Shown: positions 27,905-34,571 of the stretch, piece by piece
How the letters are laid out: each line of letters begins with the position of its first letter
Numbering within the stretch: position 1 is the first letter of the stretch
NCBI RefSeq assembly: GCF_900100195.1
Contig: NZ_FNES01000007.1
Location: 142,193-206,192 of the forward strand
Length of the DNA stretch: 64,000 nucleotides
Direction of reading: 5' to 3'
Origin: Billgrantia gudaonensis
Lineage (GTDB): Bacteria; Pseudomonadota; Gammaproteobacteria; Pseudomonadales; Halomonadaceae
Made by a program: the position numbers and the translations under genes
Notes under the pieces: model-generated
What the model saw: only the letters and a program-made list of their open reading frames with translations
What the model was told of the DNA's origin: nothing
The model's database searches: none

Positions 27905-29104
27905 ATGACCCAGGTAAACCTGCCCTTCACGCGAGAGGAATACGCCAGCCGTTTGTGGAAAGTGCGCGCCGAGATGGCCAGTCGCGGGATCGACGTGCTG
28001 GTCATCAGCGATCCCTCCAACATGGCGTGGCTGACTGGCTACGATGGCTGGTCCTTCTACGTGCATCAGTGCGTGCTGGTTGGTCTGGAGGGCGAGCCGG
28101 TATGGTACGGGCGGCGCATGGATGCCAATGGGGCGCTGCGCACCTGCTGGATCGACCCGGACAACATCACCTATTACCCGGACCACTACGTCCAGAATCC
28201 CGACATGCATCCGATGGACTACCTGGCGCAGTCGATCATGCCCGATCGCGGCTGGCATCAGGGGGTGGTGGGCCTGGAGATGGACAACTACTATTTTTCG
28301 GCCAAAGCCTACCAGTGCCTGCTCCGCGAGCTGCCGCATGCGCGCTTCTTGGATGCCAATTCCCTGGTCAACTGGTGTCGGGCCATCAAGTCGCCCCAGG
28401 AGATCGAATACATGCGCGTGGCGGCCAGGATCGTCGAAGGCATGCATTCGCGCATTCTCGAGGTGATCGAACCGGGGCTGCCCAAGAGCAAGCTGGTCTC
28501 GGAGATCTACCGCGTGGGCATCGAGGGCTGGACGGATCCGGCGGGCCGGGTCTTCGGCGGCGACTACCCGGCCATCGTGCCCATGCTGCCCACCGGGAAG
28601 GACGCCGCGGCACCGCACTTGACCTGGGACGACACGCCCTTCCGTCGGGGTGAGGGCACCTTCTTCGAGATCGCTGGCGTCTTCAAGCGCTATCATGCGC
28701 CCATGTCGCGCACGGTCTACCTGGGCAAGCCGCCGCCCGAATTCGTGCGTGCCGAGTCGGCGCTGCTCGAGGGCATCGATAACGGCCTCGAAGTGGCCAA
28801 GCCCGGCAACCGCACTGCCGACATCGCCATGGCGCTGGGCGCGGCCATGGACAAGTACGGCTTCGACCGCGGCGGTGCTCGCTGCGGCTACCCCATCGGC
28901 ATCAGCTATCCGCCGGACTGGGGCGAGCGCACCATGAGCCTGCGCCCCTCCGACGAGACCGTCCTGCAGCCGGGCATGACGTTTCATTTCATGCCTGGCC
29001 TGTGGGAGGACGACTGGGGGTTGGAGATCACCGAGAGCATCCTGATTACCGAAACCGGCTGCGAGACCCTGGCCGACTTCCCGCGCCAATTGTTTGTGCG
29101 CTGA
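27905..29104 (+). CDS. doeA: ectoine hydrolase DoeA (EutD)
   Basis: A 399-residue M24/creatinase-fold enzyme that opens the ectoine ring to N-alpha-acetyl-L-2,4-diaminobutyrate. The N-terminal domain contains DVLVISDPSNMAWLTGYDGW and YVHQCVLVGLEGEPVWYGRR, characteristic of DoeA. The C-terminal pita-bread domain has RGEGTFFEIAGVFKRYHAPM and GMTFHFMPGLWEDDWG. The length equals that recalled for the Halomonas elongata protein. ATG 27905 starts MTQVNLPFTREEY; the ribosome site is weak. It heads the ectoine catabolic cluster, 198 bp before doeB. Confidence 0.92.
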   Translation: MTQVNLPFTREEYASRLWKVRAEMASRGIDVLVISDPSNMAWLTGYDGWSFYVHQCVLVGLEGEPVWYGRRMDANGALRTCWIDPDNITYYPDHYVQNPDMHPMDYLAQSIMPDRGWHQGVVGLEMDNYYFSAKAYQCLLRELPHARFLDANSLVNWCRAIKSPQEIEYMRVAARIVEGMHSRILEVIEPGLPKSKLVSEIYRVGIEGWTDPAGRVFGGDYPAIVPMLPTGKDAAAPHLTWDDTPFRRGEGTFFEIAGVFKRYHAPMSRTVYLGKPPPEFVRAESALLEGIDNGLEVAKPGNRTADIAMALGAAMDKYGFDRGGARCGYPIGISYPPDWGERTMSLRPSDETVLQPGMTFHFMPGLWEDDWGLEITESILITETGCETLADFPRQLFVR

Positions 29105-29175
29105 GTGTGTGGGGCGAGCACCCCCCAACGATCACGAGGGGCTCCGGGAGCAAGTCGTAGAGGAGGTCTTTTGCC

Positions 29176-29280
29176 ATGGAAGGCAAAAGTAGCTTACAGG
29201 GAGGTATTCACAGCGCCTCCTCGCAGGCTTGCTGCCGGATCAGCCCGAGCGGTGCAGTAGCAGCGATGCGCCTGCCATGA
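29176..29280 (+). CDS. possible 34-residue leader peptide between doeA and doeB
   Basis: A 35-codon reading frame starting ATG GAA GGC AAA, preceded by AGGAGG at 9-nt spacing, a stronger ribosome site than doeB itself has. It ends 21 bp before doeB. The start region can fold into a CTTTTGCC/GGCAAAAG hairpin (29168-29189) that would hide the ATG. Composition is unremarkable (two adjacent cysteines, one rare TTA codon) and I recognise no homologue. It could be a regulatory leader or chance. Confidence 0.3.
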   Translation: MEGKSSLQGGIHSASSQACCRISPSGAVAAMRLP

Positions 29281-29301
29281 GAGAACGAGGAGTCACCGAC
29301 C

Positions 29302-30315
29302 ATGACCAAGCGTCCCAGCCCCATCTCCGCCACCGTCGACTTCGACGCCGACGGCGTGCAGCACGGCTTTCTCAAGCTGCCCATCTCCACCGACGAATCC
29401 GCCTGGGGGGCGGTGATGATTCCCGTCACCGTGGTCAAGAATGGTGAGGGCCCCACGGCACTGCTCACCGGCGGCAATCACGGTGACGAGTACGAAGGCA
29501 TCACTGCGCTGCTGAAACTTTCCAGTGAACTGCGCGCCGAGGACGTACAGGGCCGGGTGATCATCGTGCCGTGCATGAACCAGCCGGCGGTGATGGCCGG
29601 CAAGCGCACCTCCGGGCTCGACGGCGGCAACCTCAACCGCAGCTTTCCCGGCGACCCCGACGGCACGGTGACCGAGAAGATCGCCGACTACTTCACCCGG
29701 GTGATGGTGCCGATGTGCGACGTCGTACTCGACCTGCACTCCGGGGGGCGCACCCTGGACATCATCCCCTTCGGCGCTTCCCACGTGCTGGAGAACGCCG
29801 AGCAGCAGCGTCGAGCCCTGGAAGGCGCCAAGGCGTTCGGCGCTCCCTATGCCATGATGATGTTCGAGCTCGACGCCGCGGCGCTGTTCGACACGGCGGT
29901 GGAGAGCCAGGGCAAGATCTTCGTGGCCACTGAGCTGGGTGGCGGCGGCACCTCGACACCGCAGAGCCTGGCCGTCACCGAGCGCGGCGTGCGCAACGTC
30001 CTGATCCATTTCGGTCTGGTGGAGGGCGAGGTGGAGATGCCCGCCGAGCCCCAGGTCTATCTCGACATGCCCGATGCCAGCTGCTATGTCCAGAGTGAAC
30101 ACTCCGGCCTGCTGGAAGTGTGCTTTGCGCTGGGCGAACGCGTCGAGAAGGGCGAGGTGGTCGCGCGGGTCTTTGATCCGACCCGCAGCGGCACCGCACC
30201 GGTGGAGTATCGCGCCAGCCGCAGCGGCGTGCTGGCAGCACGTCGTCATCCGGCGCTGGTCAACATGGGCGATACCATTGCAGTGATTGCCGATATCGTC
30301 GACTCCCTGGGTTGA
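29302..30315 (+). CDS. doeB: N-alpha-acetyl-L-2,4-diaminobutyrate deacetylase DoeB (EutE)
   Basis: A 337-residue zinc hydrolase of the aspartoacylase/succinylglutamate desuccinylase family, removing acetate from the DoeA product to give L-2,4-diaminobutyrate. Zinc ligands are His 60 and Glu 63 in GGNHGDEYEG and His 147 in LDLHSGG. The C-terminal part (LLEVCFALGERVEKGEVVAR) is a biotinyl-like beta domain typical of the subgroup. GAGGAG stands 9 nt before the ATG. It is followed after 16 bp by doeX. Confidence 0.92.
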   Translation: MTKRPSPISATVDFDADGVQHGFLKLPISTDESAWGAVMIPVTVVKNGEGPTALLTGGNHGDEYEGITALLKLSSELRAEDVQGRVIIVPCMNQPAVMAGKRTSGLDGGNLNRSFPGDPDGTVTEKIADYFTRVMVPMCDVVLDLHSGGRTLDIIPFGASHVLENAEQQRRALEGAKAFGAPYAMMMFELDAAALFDTAVESQGKIFVATELGGGGTSTPQSLAVTERGVRNVLIHFGLVEGEVEMPAEPQVYLDMPDASCYVQSEHSGLLEVCFALGERVEKGEVVARVFDPTRSGTAPVEYRASRSGVLAARRHPALVNMGDTIAVIADIVDSLG

Positions 30316-30331
30316 GAGGGACACCCCACCG

Positions 30332-30808
30332 ATGAAGCTCGATCGTTATGACCTGAAGATTCTCGAGATACTGTCGCGGGACGGCCGCATCACCAAGTCG
30401 AAGCTGGCCGAGGCGATCAACCTCTCGGTCAGCCCCTGCTGGGAGCGGGTTCGCCGCCTGGAGAAGGCCGGCATCATCGAAGGCTACAGCGCGCGCATCA
30501 ACCCCGAAGCGCTGGTCAAACGTACGCCGGTGTGGGTGCAGATCGAACTCAAGGCCCACAACGCCTCGAGCTTCGCCCGCTTCGAGGCGCTGGTCCACGA
30601 CACGCCCGAGGTCACCGAATGCGTGGCCGTGGGCGGTGGCGTGGATTACCTGATCAAGGTGGAGGCCGACTCCATCGACGCCTACCAGCGCTTGATCGAC
30701 GCCTGGCTGACCAGCGATGCTGGCATCGAGCGTTATTTCACCTACATCGTCACCAAGAGCGTCAAGCGACCGCCGACGGGGTTTTCCCCCGACGACTTCG
30801 TCGTGTGA
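30332..30808 (+). CDS. doeX: Lrp/AsnC-family regulator DoeX
   Basis: A 158-residue regulator: winged helix-turn-helix in the first 60 residues (LDRYDLKILEILSRDGRITK, NLSVSPCWERVRRLEKAGII) and an AsnC/RAM ligand-binding domain (VTECVAVGGGVDYLIKVEAD). DoeX of H. elongata is the Lrp-type regulator of ectoine breakdown and in related systems AsnC sits in the same position. ATG 30332 begins MKLDRYD with AGAGGGA upstream. It is the last gene of the first transcription block; a hairpin follows. Confidence 0.9.
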   Translation: MKLDRYDLKILEILSRDGRITKSKLAEAINLSVSPCWERVRRLEKAGIIEGYSARINPEALVKRTPVWVQIELKAHNASSFARFEALVHDTPEVTECVAVGGGVDYLIKVEADSIDAYQRLIDAWLTSDAGIERYFTYIVTKSVKRPPTGFSPDDFVV

Positions 30809-30885
30809 GTGAGGGTGTCTGGTGCCTGCGAAATCTTACCGTTGATGTTCTGTGAGTGGGAATTGGCTTAAGCTCAAAGGCGAGT

Positions 30886-30906
30886 TCAGTCGTCATCGAC
30901 GACTGA
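30886..30906 (+). terminator. hairpin between doeX and the nitrilase-family gene
   Basis: A perfect 9-bp stem TCAGTCGTC/GACGACTGA with a 3-nt loop in a 191-bp gap. There is no T-run. It separates the doeABX block from the next genes and could be a partial terminator or an operator. Confidence 0.45.
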
Positions 30907-30999
30907 CGGGCGATCCCTGCGGCCGCCGCCCGTGCGGCAGTCGCGGCGCCTAGCGCCACGCCCTGACCGATCGAGATCGCCTGACGGAGACGCGCGACG

Positions 31000-31869
31000 A
31001 TGTCCTATTTCACGATTGCCGGCGTGCAGCTCCATGCCCTGCACCATGGCGACAACACCGAGGCCATGCGCCACCGGGTCGATGTGCTGATGAGCCGTTT
31101 TCCCCAGGTGCAGATGGTGGTGTTCAGCGAGCTGATGCCGCTGGGCGCCTCGCCCCACCATGCCCAGCCGCTGCCCAGCCACGCCGAGCAGCTGTTCTGC
31201 CAACTGGCCGAGCAGCACCGCATCTGGCTGATCCCGGGTTCGATGTTCGAGCAGACCGAGACGGGCATCTTCAACACCCTTTCGGTGATCGACCCACACG
31301 GCCATGTGGTGGCTCGCTACCGCAAGCAGTTTCCCTTCCGCCCCTACGAGGCGGGCGTGGAGAGCGGCAGCGAATTCGTCACCTTCGACGTGCCCCACGT
31401 GGGCCGCTTCGGCGTGTCGATCTGCTACGACATGTGGTTCCCCGAGACCACGCGCACACTGGCGGCGATGGGCGCGGAGGTGATTCTTCACCCCACCATG
31501 ACGGATACCATCGACCGCGATATCGAGCTGGCCATCGCCCGTACCAACGCTGCGGTCAATCAGTGCTACTTCTTCGATATCAACGGCGCCGGGGCTATCG
31601 GCAACGGTCGTTCCATCGTGGTCGGGCCCTCCGGTGACGTCATCCACCAGGCGGGCACCGGCGAGGAGATCATGCCCATCGAGGTGGATTTCAGTCGCGT
31701 GCGCCGTGAACGCGAAACGGGGTTGCGTGGGCTCGGCCAGCCGCTGAAGAGTTTCCGCGAGCGTCGTGTGGATTTCTCGCTCTACCGGGCCGAGAACCGT
31801 TCGACGCCGTTCCTCGACACCTTGGGCCCGCTGGAGAAGCCGCGCCGCGCCGATGCCGAGGAGTTCTGA
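31000..31869 (+). CDS. carbon-nitrogen hydrolase (nitrilase superfamily)
   Basis: A 289-residue cytoplasmic amidase-like enzyme. The catalytic triad is Glu 44 (VFSELMPLG), Lys 109 (RYRKQFPFRPYE) and Cys 142 (GVSICYDMWFPE). The family cleaves amides or carbamoyl groups of small molecules. GGAG lies upstream of the ATG. It is the first of four genes placed between doeX and doeC that are not part of the textbook ectoine pathway; the ATP-grasp gene follows after 138 bp. The substrate is unknown; an N-acyl or amide derivative of a diamine or diamino acid is a reasonable guess. Confidence 0.85.
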   Translation: MSYFTIAGVQLHALHHGDNTEAMRHRVDVLMSRFPQVQMVVFSELMPLGASPHHAQPLPSHAEQLFCQLAEQHRIWLIPGSMFEQTETGIFNTLSVIDPHGHVVARYRKQFPFRPYEAGVESGSEFVTFDVPHVGRFGVSICYDMWFPETTRTLAAMGAEVILHPTMTDTIDRDIELAIARTNAAVNQCYFFDINGAGAIGNGRSIVVGPSGDVIHQAGTGEEIMPIEVDFSRVRRERETGLRGLGQPLKSFRERRVDFSLYRAENRSTPFLDTLGPLEKPRRADAEEF

Positions 31870-32007
31870 CCGCCAGGAGTACGCGTCATGCTGGAGTCCC
31901 TGTGTCGCCTGCTGCAACGGCTCTTGCGTCCGAGGGCTTCCGCGCCGGCACCCGCCTCTTGCCAGAAGGCTCGTGTCGTCTCTTCCGCCAGCGAGGGAGC
32001 AACAACA

Positions 32008-33480
32008 ATGAACAAGATCACCCGCATCGCCGACGTGCGCCGTCATTTCCGCAACAACAGGGAACCCATCTACTTCATCTCGGCCACCAACTTCAACCTG
32101 CTGGGCATCGGTGACTGGGTCAACAACTTTCGCCACATCAACTACATCGACTGCTTCGATGGCAAACAGCGCAACGTCTTCGTGCCCAAGGAGAAATTTC
32201 CCCGCGACTTCGAGAGCATCGAGGATATCAACAACTACTTGCTCGAACACAAGGAAGTGATCGACTTCATTCAGTCGCGAGCGTCGGGGAGCGAGTCGGG
32301 CGTGGCTACCTTCCTGATGTTCGACGAGCACACCGAAGCGATCTGTCGGCAACTGGGTCTCAAGGTCGCCTTTCCGCCCGCCGCGCTACGCCAACGCATG
32401 GACAACAAGATCGAGACGGTGCGCATCGGCAACAAGGCCGGTGTGCCCAGCGTGCCCAACGTGCTGGCCAAGGTGGACAGCTACCGGGAGCTATGCGAGG
32501 TGAGCCGCGAGCTGGGCGATGACCTGGTGGTGCAGACCGCCTTCGGCGACTCCGGCCACACCACCTTCTTCATTGCCAGCGAAGCCGACTACTACAAGCA
32601 CGCCGAGGAGATCGAGGCCGAGCGCGAGGTCAAGATCATGAAGCGCATCGACTGCCGCGGCTCGGCCATCGAGGCCTGCGCCACCCGCTGCGGCACGGTG
32701 GTGGGGCCACTGATGACCGAGCTGGTCGGCTTCAAGTCGCTGACCCCTTACAAGGGCGGCTGGTGCGGCAACGAGATGTTCGCGGGCGCCTTCACTCAGG
32801 AAGTGCGCGACAAGGCGCGCGAGTACACCTTCCGTTTCGGCGAGGCGCTGCGAGAGGAGGGCTATCGCGGCTACTTCGAGCTCGACTTCCTGATCGACAT
32901 CGACTCGGGCGAGGTGTACCTAGGCGAGCTCAACCCGCGGGTCACCGGCGCCAGCTCGCTCACCAACGTGGCCGCCTTCGCCCACTCCGACATCCCACTT
33001 TTCCTCTTCCACCTGCTGGAGTTCTCCGAGCTGGACTTCGATCTCGACATCGACGAGATCAACGAACGCTGGTCGCACCCCGACAGCGTCGATAGCTGGA
33101 GCCAGCTGGTGATCAAGCACACCGAGGAGAGCGTCGATCTGCTCACCCGTGCCCCCCAGACCGGGGTGTGGCGCATGAACGACGATGGCACCATCGTCTA
33201 TGACCATTACAGCTACCATCCGCATGCGGCGGAAAACGACAAGGAGGCTTTCTTCCTGCGCATCGGCGGAGCAGGAGACTTCCGCTACGAGGGGGCCGAT
33301 CTGGGCATCCTGATCACCCGTGGGCGGTTGATGGACGATGACTTCCAGCTCACCGAGCGCGCCCGCGCATGGATCGAGGGCATCCGTGGGGAGTACGCCG
33401 GCCAGGCGTTACAGGACCCGGTGGTGGAGGAGGTTGCCGTCAGCCATGCCGTGGGCGGTGGCAACTTCAAGATCCTGTGA
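32008..33480 (+). CDS. ATP-grasp ligase, biotin-carboxylase-like
   Basis: A 490-residue protein with the ATP-grasp fold. It has an N-terminal preATP-grasp region (REPIYFISATNFNLLGIGDW), the lid and ATP-binding segment (RMDNKIETVRIGNKAGVPSV, DDLVVQTAFGDSGHTTFFIA) and the metal-binding GYFELDFLID...YLGELNPRVTGAS. It would use ATP to join a carboxylate to an amine or to carboxylate a substrate; no biotin carrier or carboxyltransferase gene is nearby, so peptide- or amide-bond formation seems likelier. ATG 32008 (GAGGGAG upstream) is preferred; an in-frame ATG at 31888 also has AGGAGT, but the 40 extra codons are rich in rare ones and look non-coding. Confidence 0.78.
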   Translation: MNKITRIADVRRHFRNNREPIYFISATNFNLLGIGDWVNNFRHINYIDCFDGKQRNVFVPKEKFPRDFESIEDINNYLLEHKEVIDFIQSRASGSESGVATFLMFDEHTEAICRQLGLKVAFPPAALRQRMDNKIETVRIGNKAGVPSVPNVLAKVDSYRELCEVSRELGDDLVVQTAFGDSGHTTFFIASEADYYKHAEEIEAEREVKIMKRIDCRGSAIEACATRCGTVVGPLMTELVGFKSLTPYKGGWCGNEMFAGAFTQEVRDKAREYTFRFGEALREEGYRGYFELDFLIDIDSGEVYLGELNPRVTGASSLTNVAAFAHSDIPLFLFHLLEFSELDFDLDIDEINERWSHPDSVDSWSQLVIKHTEESVDLLTRAPQTGVWRMNDDGTIVYDHYSYHPHAAENDKEAFFLRIGGAGDFRYEGADLGILITRGRLMDDDFQLTERARAWIEGIRGEYAGQALQDPVVEEVAVSHAVGGGNFKIL

Positions 33481-33527
33481 ATGGGGAGGATGGCGTCGCT
33501 GCGCCGCGCAGGACGCTGCCGAGCGAG

Positions 33528-34526
33528 ATGCCCAAGACGCTGTTGTTTCGCACCGTGCACGAGGCGGCGCCAGGTCCCAAGTGGCGTGGGTTGTTCGACC
33601 TTCACTGGCCGGCCTACGAAGCCTGGTACCTGGCCGAAGGGGAGCGCGAGCGGCCGGGATACCTTGCCTGCTACAACGCCCTGCGCCACCACATGCCGGA
33701 ACTCGTCGACACCTACCGCACGCTCTGCGAGCTGGCCGGCGGGGGCGATCTCGCCGCCCGGTTGCTCAGTCTCTACCGGCCGCCACCCTACATCACCGGC
33801 TGCTCCCAGGCAGTGCTGGCGCGTCCCGGTGCCACGGTGCTGGCGCGCAACTACGACTACCCGCCGGAGCTCTGCGAGGGCACGATCCTCTACACCCGGT
33901 GGAACGACCGCGGCGTGATCGCCATGTCCGACTGCCTGTGGGGCGTGCTCGACGGTATGAATGACCAGGGTCTGGCGGTGTCGCTAGCGTTCGGTGGGCG
34001 GCGCGTGGTGGGCGACGGCTTCGGCGCGCCGATCCTGCTGCGCTATCTGTTGCAGTGCTGCACCACGGTGCCTGAGGCGGCGGAAGCGCTGGCTCGCCTG
34101 CCCACCCACATGGCCTACAACATCACCGTCGCCGATGCGGCGGGACGCTATGTCACAGCGATGATCGCCCCCGATCAGCGGGCGACCATCCGTCGCGTGC
34201 CAGTGGCCACCAATCACCAGAAACGGATCGAGTGGTATGCCCATGCACTGGCCTCGGAGACACTGATCCGCGAACGCCAGCTTTCCATCCTGGTCGACGA
34301 GGAGACCACCAGCGAGACGCGACTGGTCGCCTCGCTGCTCGCACCGCCGCTGTTTCGCCACGACTACCCGCGTGGCTTGGGTACCGTCTATACCTCCGTC
34401 TACCGCCCCGACCTGGGAGAGGTGGGGTTCCGCTGGCCCGAGGCATCGCTCGAGCTCTCCTTCGCGCACTTCCCCGAAACGCAGGTGATGGTGCACTACG
34501 GCACGGGCGCTCAGGCCGCTCGCTGA
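33528..34526 (+). CDS. C45-type Ntn hydrolase/acyltransferase-like protein
   Basis: A 332-residue protein of the acyl-CoA:6-aminopenicillanate acyltransferase/peptidase C45 superfamily. The likely N-terminal nucleophile after self-cleavage is Cys 92 in YITGCSQAVL, followed by ATVLARNYDYPPE, GMNDQGLAVSLAFGG and a late THMAYNITVADAAGR, the usual order. Related enzymes transfer or hydrolyse acyl groups on amines, including beta-alanyl or penicillin-type amides. The ATG is close to the ATP-grasp stop, with only a weak ribosome site (GCGAG), suggesting coupled translation. Together with the ATP-grasp ligase it could make and break the same amide bond. Confidence 0.75.
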   Translation: MPKTLLFRTVHEAAPGPKWRGLFDLHWPAYEAWYLAEGERERPGYLACYNALRHHMPELVDTYRTLCELAGGGDLAARLLSLYRPPPYITGCSQAVLARPGATVLARNYDYPPELCEGTILYTRWNDRGVIAMSDCLWGVLDGMNDQGLAVSLAFGGRRVVGDGFGAPILLRYLLQCCTTVPEAAEALARLPTHMAYNITVADAAGRYVTAMIAPDQRATIRRVPVATNHQKRIEWYAHALASETLIRERQLSILVDEETTSETRLVASLLAPPLFRHDYPRGLGTVYTSVYRPDLGEVGFRWPEASLELSFAHFPETQVMVHYGTGAQAAR

Positions 34527-34571
34527 GGCGCGCCGCCCGACCCGACAACGATAAATACGGAAGGTGTCGCC

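Noticed and set aside
31888..32007. 40 extra N-terminal codons of the ATP-grasp gene
   Set aside because: A good ribosome site precedes ATG 31888, but the segment uses many rare codons, has low-complexity Ala/Pro/Arg content and a second strong site precedes ATG 32008; kept only as an alternative.
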